A program made the position numbers and the translations under genes. Shown here piece after piece: positions 10,654 through 21,484 of a DNA stretch of 64,000 nucleotides; position 1 is the first letter of the stretch, and every line of letters begins with the position of its first letter. The stretch comes from Lepidostoma basale. Taxonomy: Eukaryota > Arthropoda > Insecta > Trichoptera > Lepidostomatidae. The DNA lies in the NCBI GenBank assembly GCA_022606425.2, contig JAHDVF020000577.1, positions 186,001 through 250,000 of the forward strand, in the 5' to 3' direction. Under the pieces are notes generated by a model. The model saw nothing but the letters and a program-made list of their open reading frames with translations. It was not told where the DNA came from and did no database searches.

Positions 10654-11183
10654 AGGGAACACGGTTTCACCCCGAAAAATATTCCTATATATGTTAACCG
10701 TGGAAATTTAAGTTCTTACTTGACGAGCCTCTATGGGGAGGATATCTTCAATTCTTTGGCGTATAAAATGTGAGTGTTACTCCAGGCGACTTCTAAACAG
10801 TGCGCTAGGAGGCGGTAGCCTCTTCGCATTGTGTTAATAAAGTAGTTTGCTAAATGCTAAACAATCATTCTTCACAGATGCCGCTGGTAGGTGGATTGTA
10901 TAGATTAATCTTAAACAATTAATTAGTACAATCAAATCTACATAGATGGCTAACTGGAACTGACACGTGAAGATAAGTATGGATTTGGAGTATATATACA
11001 ACTTCCAAAAATGTATCTTGCATGATCATAATAACAATGGTGGAATGGGGAATGTTGTAATTACATAAAGCGTGCGCTTAACCCAACCAATGACAGGTCA
11101 TAAGTCCTGTAAACACCTTGATCATCCATGTTCAGTTTCCAGTTTGTTTCTTCGTCTCTATTGAGATACAATTAAAAATTTAA

Positions 11184-11227
11184 CACCCTGATGATGGAGG
11201 CCGCAAGGGCCTCCGAAACGTTGGTGG
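11184..11227 (+). ncRNA. Hammerhead ribozyme, type I, family A copy 6
   Basis: Exact copy of the core, 574 bp after copy 5. The monomer downstream is cut about 30 bp later at the array end. Confidence 0.8.
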
Positions 11228-11260
11228 AGGGAACACGGTTTCACCCCGAAAAATATTCCT

Positions 11261-11273
11261 ATACTTTGTGTTG
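11261..11273 (+). repeat. Target-site duplication, right copy
   Basis: Exact repeat of 8174-8186. It adjoins the resumed family C element. Confidence 0.7.
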
Positions 11274-11460
11274 TTATGATGGTTTATTTATATTTTTATT
11301 TTTTATACACTTTGTATATACAACACTTTTATTAAAAAATAAAATTATATAGACATGTTTCGGACAAACGGTCCTTCTTCATTAAGATACATTTTTATAA
11401 AAATATTACAAAATTCTTGTTTACATGGTCTGACAGATTGTATAAAATTTTCAAATATGA
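11274..11460 (-). repeat. Family C hammerhead-bearing repeat, minus arm
   Basis: Continuation of the family C element begun at 8158. The order of blocks (TTATTTATATTTTTATTTTTTA, TATACAACAC, then the hammerhead, then TTTACA) matches 60770-60960. Confidence 0.65.
11350..11388 (-). ncRNA. Hammerhead-like core, family C copy 2
   Basis: Minus strand: box I has become ATGAAGA (first residue C lost). Stem II GGAC/GTCC is a perfect 4 bp, followed by GAA, palindrome ACATGT and C. The core looks inactivated at C3 only. Confidence 0.5.
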
Positions 11461-11814
11461 TTCCACAACACAAATTAAAGGCGAATATAAAAGAAATAGT
11501 TGTTTTTTCAATTAGATATTTTTCTCCATCTCATACTAACCGTGTCAGTTTCCTCCGACGTTGCCGATCACTGTGGTGAAAGCTTCCTCGTAAAATTGAT
11601 TTCCTAGAATGTTACTGTTGAAAGTTGAACTTATTGAAGTCTTACTGTTGTCATGCAAGGTGGCGTTTACGGCATTTTATAGATGCCTTCCTTCCAGCAG
11701 GGTATCTCATAAAGCTACTTAAATTATACATAAAGCTTTACTAATTAAACGATAATTTTACTTCTATTTAAGATGAGCTTTTTGTTCGTTATAAATTTAT
11801 ATAATTTATGTTGC

Positions 11815-12180
11815 ATTATTATTATTCTTCTTCTTCTGATTGTAGATCTTGCGATCTGTTTATGCAGGATATCAACTTCCTTCCTGTGATAAAGACGACC
11901 AGCCTTCTCTCCATCTCTTTGGTGGTCGACGGCCCTCTGGAGTCCCTCGTGCATCACGATCTTATGAATTCTCGCTGGATCCATTCTCTCGTTGTGGTTC
12001 CTCCAGAATCGTCTTCTCTCCCTACTCCAGCTCACTATGTCTTCAATTTTGCAGGATTTGCGAATTTCTTCATTGAGTATCCTATCTCTAAGGGTTCTCT
12101 CCACAATAGGTCTCAGTGTTCTCATTTCTGCTACTCTTCAGAAATGTTTGGTTCTGACAGTGTCTACTCTTGCATTATTG
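11815..12180 (-). mobile_element. RTE-type LINE 3' fragment (family gamma)
   Basis: A 126-codon minus-strand frame (11745-12125) carries, in order, the M-R-T-L-R start of the post-RT region, D-R-I-L-N-E-E-I-R, an E-D-I-V-S-W-S-R-E-R-R-R-F-W block and N-E-R-M-D. These are the conserved stretches of the RTE C-terminal domain. The end is Arg-rich from a purine-rich tail. Nothing of the reverse transcriptase itself remains. Confidence 0.7.
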
Positions 12181-12185
12181 TTTTA

Positions 12186-12755
12186 TATAATTAATAAAAT
12201 AAGTAAACCCAATGCAGTGTGTCAAATTAATTTGGTTTTATTAATCAACATTGTATTGCGTATAGAGTTTCATATTATATGCAAGATAAATAAATATCAT
12301 ACTATAGAATACAGATTATTAATGTTAATATGAATTCTATTTTATCGTTTTCATGGTATAATCCAGTATATCTGCTTTGCAATATCTAATCCAATCACTT
12401 TATCGGCTATTCAAATGTTTGCAAAATTATAACCTACATTTATAGAGGAATTTCTGTTTGAAATATCTTAAGCCGATATATTGGGATTTGAAATTTCAAA
12501 AAAATGAAGCCTGTATACGTAGAATCAATTTAGTAAAAGGTATTTTTGAATATGATACATAATATATGTGTAAAGCAGAAACATGTATTATATAGCTAAA
12601 TACGTTCATTCTAAATGAAAAATTATTTGAAATCAGCAATTAAAAAACATTTAATTCAAAAAGAGCATATTAAAAATAATATTAATAATTCGACATAAAT
12701 GCAATATTGTATTGTTTTAAAATGAAGCAAGTATTAAAAATATACCTTAAATAAT
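12186..12755. other. No gene seen
   Basis: AT-rich; the plus frame at 11992-12333 is a shadow of the LINE fragment plus AT-rich flank. Confidence 0.55.
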
Positions 12756-12970
12756 TTATTGTTTCTTGAAAAATGATGTCAAACTTAATATTACATTAAC
12801 AAAACGAATAAAAATGTATGTTTTCTAGATGTTTATTTTAATTTATTTGATATTTTTCACCTTTCTAAGGCATTTGGCATTTTTAAATGCCTTAGAAAGG
12901 CGAAACATGTCAATCCCATAAATTATAATAAAACTTCAAGAAAACAGATGTTTTCATTTGTATTATTTAC
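12756..12970. repeat. Foldback element, family D
   Basis: Inverted pair. The hairpin centre carries AAGGCATTTGGCATTTTTAAATGCC-type pairing around 12865-12895, and the plus arm has stem GCCTT/AAGGC, GAAAC at 12902-12906 and the palindrome ACATGT. The upstream residue pattern that should be box I has been lost at the fold. The outer end ends in the GTTTTCAT motif typical of family D. Confidence 0.65.
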
Positions 12971-13060
12971 TCTATATCAAAATTATGATCCTTTTTTTAT
13001 TTCACCTTCAATAACAAACTGTATTTTGATTGTTTAATATTATTTTTCGGTCTCAATCTA

Positions 13061-13130
13061 ATGAAGGGTCTGCAGCAAGGCGACGCACCCTCTCTTCCAC
13101 TCCGCTCGGTCCTCGGCAAATCAATCAAAA
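13061..13130 (+). mobile_element. Possible reverse-transcriptase fragment
   Basis: One frame reads G-L-Q-Q-G-D-A-P-S, resembling the L-R-Q-G-D motif of LINE reverse transcriptases. It is short and lacks the catalytic Y-A-D-D motif, so it is only suggestive. Confidence 0.3.
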
Positions 13131-13269
13131 ATCAATACGAAAGAGATATAATACATAATTAACAATCATTATTAACAATTAAACAAAAACTCAACAAGAA
13201 GTGTCTTACTTTTTGGGAAGAGAAAAAAACACTAATTTGTTAAAAGTTATCTAACACATTGATGTCGTG

Positions 13270-13606
13270 ATGACATATACTGTTTCTCTCAGAAGTGTTG
13301 GGTTTCAATACTCTTGAAGCTCGTGGAATGATCTTTCTGGGAAAGCATTTTTTTTAACTGTTATCCGGAGGTATTTTCAATCCAGGAGTACTGAGAGAGC
13401 TAAATCTGTACGTTCCCCATAGTTATAGCAGAGCAAGGGGGCATATATTATTTTATGCCCCAAATTGCCGCACAGAGGCCCTTCGAAGTTCTCCTGTATT
13501 GAAGGCGATTCGTCTCTTAAATGAGGTTGCAAAAGAGATAGACCTCTTTAGATGCAATTATGGCGAATTCGTAAATACCCTTATTATAAAGGCAGCAAGC
13601 AAATAA
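13270..13606 (+). mobile_element. R1/Jockey-like LINE, C-terminal fragment
   Basis: An open frame without its own start runs 13358-13606 (82 residues to TAA). It matches the usual end of Jockey/R1-type polyproteins: a G-I-F-N-P block, V-P then an Arg-rich stretch, A-P-N-C-R-T-E, P-V-L-K-A-I-R-L-L-N-E and I-D-L-F. Just upstream a second frame (13291-13350) reads F-N-T-L-E-A-R-G, the part that normally precedes it, so one frameshift near 13350 separates them. It is 5'-truncated. Confidence 0.65.
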
Positions 13607-13609
13607 CTA

Positions 13610-14019
13610 GCTTTTCTTATTCATAAGGTTCTATTTATATTTCCTTTGATATTCTTTTTTTTTTCACCCTTTACATCGATTTGGCTTGCGCTGTAATGAT
13701 GTAAGGAGTTTTTTCAACAAAATAATAATTATAATATACAAATATTGGATAAGTTTCAAATAAACATTGAAATCTGACTCTAAGTTTGATATTATATAAA
13801 ATTGTCATTTCGTTAAAATGTAAATATTAATTATATTTTTTAACTTTAAAACCAATGTTGCATTACAATATTATTAATAATTTATATAATTATCAATGTC
13901 TTATAATTATTTCGCACTTCGAGGAAGGACTCGACTCTCGATTGATATTAAACCCATGACCCTGCGTTTATGTATAATGACATGTTGAGCATTCTGCTCT
14001 TTAACCACAAATGATTATA
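13610..14019. other. No gene seen
   Basis: AT-rich, no supported feature. Confidence 0.55.
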
Positions 14020-14340
14020 TACTTCTTCTTATTCTTCTTCTATTGAACCTTTGAACTATTCCTGTAATCAGGCTGGCCTCTCTTGGGAGATCGTCTCCCA
14101 GCTACCCCTCCATCTCTTTGGCGGTCTTCCAGGATGTTGGTAGCCAACAGGACTCTGATGCGCCACAGCGGGTGGTATTTTGAAGGGATCCATCCTGTGC
14201 ACGTGCGCATTTCAGTATCTTCTGCGTCGACTGCCCCATCTCACGACATCTTCCACCTTCCAAATTACGCGGACAGCCAAGTTCCTTACCCTATCTTGAA
14301 GAGTCTTTCTTGCTATCATCCTCTGCGTTTATAAACGTAA
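14020..14340 (-). mobile_element. RTE-type LINE 3' fragment (family gamma)
   Basis: The minus strand begins with a purine-rich tail and reads through a G-R-P-P-K-R-W-R-like patch (near 14100-14130) and the preceding segment of an RTE C-terminus. Frameshifted and 5'-truncated. Confidence 0.55.
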
Positions 14341-14369
14341 TTATTTATAAGCTATGCAGTAGATATACA

Positions 14370-14955
14370 ACAACAAATCATCACGCCGCTTCCCCGTAGG
14401 GGTAGGTAAAGAGAATAGACCGCCACACTACTATATCCTAACATACCTCACTAGCTTCCTCCACATTCATACAACGATTGATACACGCACGTCGGTTCTT
14501 CGGGCTTCTAACATGACAAACATTCAAAATTTGATTAATTTGGTCATGACATGTTTTCCTCGGTCTACCTCGACTCTGAACTCCATTTCTACCGCATTTA
14601 TTCTGGTCTTATCTTTCTTCTGCCAGTTCCATGCTTCGTTTCCATACATAAGGGTTGGGGCCAGAACTCCATTGTGAACGGCCATTTTCGCTTTCATTGA
14701 TAAATTCTTGTTACTATTTGTAAAGCTCCATTCACTTTGTTACCCGCACCTACCCTTCTTTCAACGTCACTATCCATTCGGCCATCCGCTATGAACATGT
14801 TACCAAAATACACAAATTCCCTCACCTGTTCTAAGTTCTCTTTGTACACACTAATATTACAAACTGTCATTTGCTCTTCCCTTTCAAAAACTAACACCTT
14901 TAACATTCCGATATTTATCATTAAATCGTTTGACTTGCATACCTCATACATTCTC
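14370..14955 (-). mobile_element. RTE LINE fragment (family alpha) with internal deletion
   Basis: Minus strand, 3' end at about 14380 with the YPFGETA-type terminus. A frame at 14694-14951 encodes the thumb region after the reverse transcriptase: V-F-E-R-E, then V-R-E-F-V-Y-F-G-N-M-F, D-V-E-R-R-V-G-A-G-N-K-V-N-G-A-L. The segment between the N-W-Q-K-K block (about 14620) and the R-K-T-W-H-D-Q block (about 14550) is deleted. This is the fragment reaching furthest 5' in this family, together with 36870. Confidence 0.7.
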
Positions 14956-14959
14956 AGTA

Positions 14960-15810
14960 GATAAACATATTAAATATCGTAAATTCTTTCCAACAAATTT
15001 AGCTTTATAACGTTTAATCCATAATATCATAGGTACCGTTTGCAAAAATAAACCTGTTTTCCAATTTGAAAAATTCCATCCATAAAAGTATCTAGTTTGC
15101 AAAGAGATATTAGTTTATCCACAAATCGGTGTTAACTGCTATCTGTATAAAAGTAATCATCGCTTATTTATGTCTTTATTAAGAAAAGTCAATGTAGCCG
15201 TGAGATAAGATGGCCGAAATCTCTTAATTTACAGAATTAATGTTTGAAAAGTGTCGAACTGTCAATGGTTATCTCCATTTCTTGTGAATTTAAATTCTCT
15301 GGCACTTATCGGTGTTAATTGTGGCGGCTTGTATTTGACAATATTCCGAGTGTTTTAAAACACATTTTCTTACGCCGCATATGTTCGAGAATATTCTTAA
15401 CTCTAGGACTAAAATGCATAAGGCATGCATAATATTTTGAAATTTGCAAACAAATCGTGTCGATTAAATTTGCATGCTCTTAACAGTTTTGTTTTTATTG
15501 GTTTGATTGTGGGAATAAAGATATGCAAGGCTTTTTTTCTAAATATTTTAGTTGTTTTGTATTTTATTTGATTTGATTCTATAAACATTGATAAGAAATT
15601 TGTATAATGTATTATCAATAATAACGGTAAGAGTAATATTATTTTATTATAATAATTTTCTAAACATTTGGATAATATTGAATTTGTAATTTTTCACAGC
15701 ACAGAATTTAATTGTGTATAATTTTATTTGTTATTTTTTCAAATGTCCAAACTATAATATTTCAATGATGTATACTTCTTTTTATTAATTTTTAGATTAT
15801 CATCTTTTAT
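14960..15810. other. No gene seen
   Basis: AT-rich; the minus frame at 15409-15618 has no recognisable domain. Confidence 0.55.
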
Positions 15811-15814
15811 TAAC

Positions 15815-16102
15815 TGGTGACGGTGAGAGAAAAAACAAAGGTCACTGAGATCATCCACCGGGTGGCGACTATCAAATGGCAGTGGGCAGGTCACGTAGCC
15901 AGAAGCTCAGATGAAAAATGGACAAGAAGACTGCTGACTTGGAGACTAAAGCGAAGTGCAGGGCGACCGCAACTTCGGTGGAAGGATGATATGAACAGAC
16001 ACGTCGGAATAACCTGGATACAGTCTGCACAAGACAGAGTGACATGGAAGCGAATGGAGGAGGCCTTTGTCCAGGAGTGGACGGGAATAGGCTGAGGAAG
16101 AA
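15815..16102 (+). mobile_element. RTE-type LINE 3' fragment (family beta)
   Basis: A 92-codon frame ends the element: W-A-G-H-V-A-R-S-S-D, then G-R-P-Q-L-R-W-K-D-D, then W-K-R-M-E-E-A-F-V-Q-E-W-T-G-I-G and stop. About 12 codons present in the 41-kb copy are missing before A-K-R-S-A. It directly abuts a minus-strand alpha fragment, so one element inserted at the other's end. Confidence 0.7.
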
Positions 16103-16103
16103 A

Positions 16104-16378
16104 ATTAATTTGGTCATGCCATACTTTTCTCAGTCGTCCACGGTTTCTCTTTCACTAATACTGTTTGTACACAACTTTTTTAACCAATCTTCTCTCATTT
16201 ATTCGTTCCATATGTCCAAACCATCTCAAGGATATTTTTTTCATTTTACTTATGATGCAATCATCTGACTTGTATGTCTTCCATACTTCGTCGTTCGGTA
16301 TTCTATCATACATCATTTCGCCGCACATTTTTCTCAGTGATGTCATTTCTACGGCATTTACTCTACTTCTTTATTTTT
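16104..16378 (-). mobile_element. RTE LINE fragment (family alpha)
   Basis: Minus frame 16155-16346: S-L-R-K-M-C-G, Y-D-R-I-P-N-D-E-V, then L-R-W-F-G-H-M-E-R-I-N-E-R-R. The last coding part and tail are missing because the fragment ends at the beta element. Confidence 0.65.
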
Positions 16379-16379
16379 T

Positions 16380-16940
16380 CGACTCAAAGTTTCACATTCC
16401 TACCATGTACCTATCGAGTAAATGGCAAAAAAATAGGACAATGTGTATGTTAAACAGCAGAAATTGTAAAAGATTAATTGCCCCAAACAAATTAAATTGA
16501 ATTGCAGTATAGGAAACAAACGCATTTAGACGAATTAATAATATTTGATTCTCCGATCTTCACATTTCAATAGCTTTATTAACATTTATTTATTTATTTT
16601 ATGTATGCAAATGATAGGATTACTAATTATAGCAATAACAATAATTTGATTAAATTTATTTTTAATGCAACTTCCACAGACTAAACTTCGAATTAAAGTT
16701 TTCATTACTCACTTTTGTCCGAAGTTTTAAAAGCTCTCATCCATTACGCGTGGTTCATTAGCCGATTCTCAGTCAACAATACTCATAAAAGCTAATGCCA
16801 CACATTTTCAATTCGCGGCAGACATTTAACCATGGGATAGCCGTGCTATGGTCCCATAGACAGCGCTAACGTCTACATATATAATCCCAAGATTTTTTTT
16901 AATCCAATTTATATTTATTGAACAATTATTGGATTCAAAA
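16380..16940. other. No gene seen
   Basis: AT-rich; nothing supported. 17015-17320 is likewise empty. Confidence 0.5.
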
Positions 16941-17014
16941 GTCAACACGAATGAAAACGTCAATTTTCTAGAAATGATATTATCTTTATGGGAATGATAT
17001 GTTTCAGTTTGCTA
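16941..17014 (-). repeat. Family D fragment
   Basis: Single arm with the GAATGAAAACGTCA and TTTTCTAGAA blocks and a GATATGTTTC remnant of the box II side. Confidence 0.5.
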
Positions 17015-17319
17015 TGGCGGGTCGCCTTTGGTAGAAGTCGAAACAATCGACGTGCGTATGACTAGCTGTATAAATTTGGAGGAAATATAGAAATCTTTGT
17101 GAGGATAGAATAATATGGCAGTCTGTAGAAAGGGTGTGAAAGTTTTTTGTTGTTGTTTATGGTTTTTATCTTTCTCCAATGATGAATCTATAATATTATT
17201 AAAACATGTCGAGAAAAATTAGCTTCAAAATATAAATAAGCATCAGTAAATATAGTGTTAGACACACAATATATTATATTTTTACATGTATAAGTTATTT
17301 AAAGCCTGTGTTCTGTCAG

Positions 17320-17715
17320 TTGGTACCTATGGTCTTGAAACTGTAACATTGTACAAAGTGCCGAGAAACTATGAGTGACACAAAGAGCCATGGAAAGAGC
17401 CATGTTAGGACTAAGCCTAAGAGACAGAGTCAGAAACTGTCACTGACATCATCCACCAGGTGGCGACTCTAAAATGGCAGTGGGCAGGTCACGTAGCCAA
17501 AAGCTCAGATGAACAATGGACAAGAAGACTGCTGAATTGGAGACTGTGGACGGCAAAAAGAAGTGCAGGGCGACCGCAACTACGGTGGAAGGATGATCTG
17601 AACAGACACGTCGGAATAACTGGATTCAGTCTGAACATGACAGAGTGACATTTAAGTGAATGGAGGAGGCCTTAATCCAGGAGTGGACGGAAATAGGCTG
17701 AGGAATGAGAAGAAA
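17320..17715 (+). mobile_element. RTE-type LINE 3' fragment (family beta)
   Basis: Same element as 15815 and, in reverse, 41245. The frame at 17460-17648 has W-A-G-H-V-A-K-S-S-D and G-R-P-Q-L-R-W-K-D-D-L. A 25-bp deletion around 17435 and a frameshift after the H-V-G-I-T block break it. Upstream, the A-M-E-R-A-M-L-G block is still readable. Confidence 0.7.
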
Positions 17716-17774
17716 AAGTTAGTAAGTTATTTTAAAAAAAAATATTGTACTAAAAAATATATTTAGATACGCGA

Positions 17775-18078
17775 TCCCGGACGGCCTTCGTGGCAGAGTG
17801 ACAAGTGTTATGACTGCAACACCAAAGGTTTGATTCCCGGGGATTACAGTAAAATTCTCACGCTTTCTTTGGTCTGGTAGAATCATTTGTCAATAATACT
17901 AGTCATGTGACAATATCAATACCACAAAAGGTATTTATAGTTATTGGGTTCAAATTACCTGTGTATACAAAAATATGTATAACAACGGGAAACTAATACA
18001 TTAAAGGCCTAAGTAGCATCCCAAAAATCTGCAAAGATGTTAGACTTGGTGCAAACCAAACTCTAAGATTAAAGCTTA
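17775..18078 (+). mobile_element. tRNA-derived SINE (family X), copy 1
   Basis: A-box-like TGGCAGAGTGA (17791) and B-box-like GGTTTGATTCC (17827-17837) lie 36 bp apart as in RNA polymerase III promoters of tRNA-derived SINEs. The body contains the TTTGGTCTGGTAGAAT block found in all copies and ends near ACCAATCTCT-type sequence. Confidence 0.7.
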
Positions 18079-18499
18079 AAAATAAACTCGTATTGGAGAA
18101 ACAAAAAATACACCTCCATTAGAAGGTTAAGAATCTCCATTTTCTAACAAGATAGAGAGTCAAATTTACGAGGTATGGAAGATTACATATTATGCTAATC
18201 CCCGTCCAACATTTAAATAAACCTAATTGCCCTGTGTCCTTTTCAAATAAACGCAATTTATCTCTTTAAAAGCGACCAAATTTGCATATAAATGTCCGCC
18301 GTTATTTGTAGGTATTAAGACGAAAAATTAACTGACGAATTTCTCATAAAAAGTTGGTATCACATTCTTCTTTAAGAATTTAACACATTAAAAAAATTAG
18401 TTTCTGTTTTGGTTCATTTATTATTTTATTCAAGACTGCATATAATCAGAACCTTTCGGGGTTTCTTCGGCGGTCTATCGCATGTCGGTGAAGTGCAAT

Positions 18500-18655
18500 G
18501 GTGTTAATGAAATAATTGTTACTTTTAAAATTTGAAACACTTACAATATCACAATTTCTTTCAAAATAAATTGTGATATTATAACAGTGTTTTAAATTTT
18601 AACAGTAATAATGTTGAAGTATCATAGTGTTTCGGCCAAAACAATGGACTATGAA
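18500..18655. repeat. Family F element without hammerhead core
   Basis: Shares the AACAGTGTTTTAAATTTTAACAG block and the GTGTTTCGGCCAAAACAATGG block with 34945-35031. The central hammerhead part is deleted. Confidence 0.5.
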
Positions 18656-18769
18656 ATTATTGTGTGTTTGCAGATTTTAAATATTATAAATTTATTTTTA
18701 TCTATAATGTCCGAGTGGTGATCCGAGTTATCAAAAACTGTGGCTCACGAACCAAATGCATATCTATTG

Positions 18770-19048
18770 CTACTTTGACGCCCTTCGTAACAGAGTTGGC
18801 AAGTACACCGAAGGTCCCGGTTTCGATTCCCGACGATGACAGCGTAATTGTCACACTGTCTTTGGTCTGGTGTAGAATTCTCGCCATAATAAAATGGCGA
18901 TTGATAATCTACCTATCACATGTTAGTGAGAATCAAAAGCTAAGATGTTGTAAACAGTAATTGGGTTCAAATAACTTGCTGTATATAAAAACTCAAGAAC
19001 CAGTAAAAATGTTACACTTTACTGCTACCAATCTCTTGGATTAAAACT
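18770..19048 (+). mobile_element. tRNA-derived SINE (family X), copy 2
   Basis: Box B GGTTTCGATTCC at 18819-18830 and the TTTGGTCTGGTGTAGAATTC block. Full length at the 3' side; the body is diverged from copy 1. Confidence 0.7.
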
Positions 19049-19049
19049 A

Positions 19050-19545
19050 ACATTATTTAATTTAACGCCATTTTAAAATGTTGAGGTAACTCATTCAATA
19101 GAATTAAACTTTAAATTGCATTCCCTTAAATACCAAAAATGTACACTCACATTAACCAATCACAATGTGACGTTCATTTCATTCCAACGTTTGAATTTCC
19201 CGACAATGTAATTTTACGTAGTAATCTTCTTAATTCATTCACTCCTTCAATGAATTTGAATTTAAAAACGGAACGGTTGGAACTGGGTGGTATGCTCATT
19301 CCAAATTTGAAATTTCCCGCCAAAGGATCATCCGTGACCTATCCAAGGAACCATTATTCGGAACTACAAATTTCAATTAAGTATCCTGAAAGATGATCCC
19401 TGGCACAATAGATGCAGAACTAAAATATGGAATAGAAGCTTCTTGACATGGGCGTATCGTGATCATACCATTAACATCATCCTAAAGAACAAAACTGACA
19501 AAAAAAAGTTATTTTTCTTGAACTTAATTCAATATTTTTGAAAAC
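19050..19545. other. Unrecognised stretch with a small open frame
   Basis: The plus frame at 19139-19396 (85 residues) has no domain I recognise. Nothing else supported. 19665-20320 also holds nothing that I recognise. Confidence 0.35.
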
Positions 19546-19549
19546 ATCT

Positions 19550-19660
19550 TAGAGAAGCTTTATTATATTTTATGAGAAGACACGTGTCTCTTTTTTTTAA
19601 TGGCATTATCAAATATCCTAATAAGATGTAACATTTCAAATCCATAAAATGTAATATACA
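19550..19660 (-). repeat. Family D fragment
   Basis: Arm with AAGCTTTATTATATTTTATG and GGCATTATCAAAT blocks; box II side altered. Confidence 0.45.
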
Positions 19661-20324
19661 CATTGTTCCTTTAACTTGGTAACAAGTTATAGTATAATGT
19701 AAGCATTTAAAAAAATACGTTTTGGGAAAGCATGGGGTATAATTAAATATTATGAAGAATCGGCTTCTTCATGTACGTTAATTGTTTGTCGCGCAGACAG
19801 TTTTTTGATAAAAATATTAGTAAAAGCGTTTCGATAATAATACTAACAACCAACTTATCTTACTAATAAGCAGTAATTGATAACAATGAACAGAATAGTG
19901 ATTTCCTGTGGTTTAGTAATGATTATCCCCTAAGAGACAGCTCCTGTTATGGGGTTCTTTAATACAGGACATGGTCCGGTTCTTTCTTCCTTTTTTTAAA
20001 GAAGTTGAATTTAAATGTATAAGAATTTATAACACAATCTCATATATTGGCTGAAAATAACTCATTATTTTGATGAAAAAATCGGACCTTGTCTATGTTA
20101 AAACACAAGTTTCTTAGAGCCAAGCGTTTTGTCCCCTAAACCTATTCCCTGTAAAAGAACTATCATTTCTGCTCACAATGGAAATTATATCATGATTTCT
20201 TACACCACTGATACTTTGTTCTCCTAATTTAAACATCTTACATCGCTAATTCCCGTATTTCTTAATCTTTTAAATCCTTGATTTTAGTATAAAAAATTTA
20301 ATTTTAAATAATTAATTAACGCTT

Positions 20325-20475
20325 GTTTTGTACGTAGGACTGTGACCCGAAACCCAGGACGTCCCCAACTTCGATGGAGGGACGCCAATACATATACCGA
20401 CGGTAAAGCATTGATGCAGGATTGACACACATGGAAACAACTGGAGGAGGCCTACGTCCAGGAGTGAAGATGATG
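20325..20475 (+). mobile_element. RTE-type LINE 3' fragment
   Basis: Frames read G-R-P-Q-L-R-W-R-D-A, then T-D-G-K-A-L-M-Q, then T-W-K-Q-L-E-E-A-Y-V-Q-E before a purine-rich tail. This is the beta-like C-terminus. A one-base frameshift lies at 20340-20400. Confidence 0.55.
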
Positions 20476-20490
20476 ATAAAGAGCAAGTTA

Positions 20491-20850
20491 TACTTGAATA
20501 TATGGCCGAGCCATAGAGGGCTCCCTCCGCTTCCTCGAAGCTGTTATCGGCGTGGTGGCGCCATTTGTCAGCTTCACTCGTGCACTCTCGCCTGTCCCCC
20601 GTCATAATAATATATATTTATTTGCAAACCAAGGGGGACCCAGACCGTATTTAAGCTACGCTATACTTGAATATATATAAGGTTCCCACCACCACCCGAG
20701 ACTGTTATAGGACGCAGCGACGCCCTTTCGTCAGTCTCGCTGCACTATCTAGGCCTGTTCCTTGTCCATCCGGGACTTACGTTAATTTAATTTAGCCTTT
20801 TCTTGTCATCAATCAAAAGGGTGACAGACCACATTTAATCTATTCTTTTA
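20491..20850 (+). repeat. GC-richer repeat, two diverged tandem units
   Basis: Two units of about 165 bp share TACTTGAATATAT, a GACTGTTAT/AGCTGTTAT block and a terminal CGCCTGTC/GGCCTGTT block (20491-20650 and 20660-20850). A third copy, minus strand, is at 31721-31830. No coding potential; class unknown. Confidence 0.5.
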
Positions 20851-21102
20851 ACCTTATATATCTCCCGCGCGGCCTCACATCTCTTTATTATGAAATAAAA
20901 TCAGAAGTAAATATAATAAAGCACACCTTAAATTAGTAAAAAAAAAAACACATTAAAATTATATAAAACACACATTAATTCACAATACACAATAGGACAA
21001 ATATATAACAAACTAAATATACATGAATACTTGAATAGTGCAATTACTTCCTAGGACACAACACTTATAATAGATACTGTAATATCAACTTATTTCAAAA
21101 CT

Positions 21103-21480
21103 AACACTAATCATCACGCCGTCTCCCAGAAGGGGTATGTAGAAATAATGCAACACAACCCTGTTCTTTCCTGATATACTTCTCTCGATTCCTCAACATT
21201 CAATTTAAATCGTGTCATATACGCACATCAATCTCCCGACTCCTTACATGGTCTAGATTAAATATATATTTGATCGTGTCGCGTTTTCCTCAGTCTTCAT
21301 CTATTTTTTGTTCCGTTTACATCGTTAACATATATATAATTTACCATTATTTCTTGATTAATTATTTTCATGTTTCCAGAACATCTTAATGATCGTTTCA
21401 ATATTTCCTTGATAACACTTTTATTCGCACTCTATTCACTTCTTATATTTTCATTCGACACTCATACATAAAGATCGTAT
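21103..21480 (-). mobile_element. RTE LINE fragment (family alpha)
   Basis: Starts with the CATCACGCCGTCTCC end (reverse complement of the YPFGETA terminus) and continues to about the V-E-M-R-S block. Many indels. Confidence 0.6.
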
Positions 21481-21484
21481 ATCT

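Larger units (their letters stand above)
8187..11260. repeat. Inverted tandem array of 575-bp hammerhead monomers (family A)
   Basis: Left arm (8187 to about 9527): about 2.3 monomers with period 575/574 bp, hammerheads on the minus strand. Right arm (about 9528 to 11260): three monomers, the first shortened to 538 bp, hammerheads on the plus strand at 575/574-bp spacing. Monomers are nearly identical, so the array is young or homogenised. There is no coding capacity; the small open frames inside run across the ribozyme. Head-to-head plus tandem arrangement, a hammerhead per unit and a target duplication are known hallmarks of Penelope-like elements and animal retrozymes. If each core cleaves, the product would be an RNA of about 575 nt. 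Confidence 0.85.

Noticed and set aside
8187..11260. A CRISPR array or satellite centromere block
   Set aside because: Units are far too long and there are no short repeat and spacer pairs; the array is a single bounded insertion with a target duplication rather than a long satellite.
8187..11260. A Helitron or DNA-transposon origin for the array
   Set aside because: No terminal TC/CTRR signals or transposase; the 13-bp duplication is longer than typical for mariner or hAT, and the ribozymes point to an RNA-mediated route.
11808..12194. A 128-codon plus-strand frame
   Set aside because: It is the shadow of the minus-strand gamma LINE fragment, which has the conserved motifs.
19139..19396. 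An 85-codon frame as a small gene
   Set aside because: No recognisable domain and no conserved neighbourhood; kept only as an unrecognised stretch.
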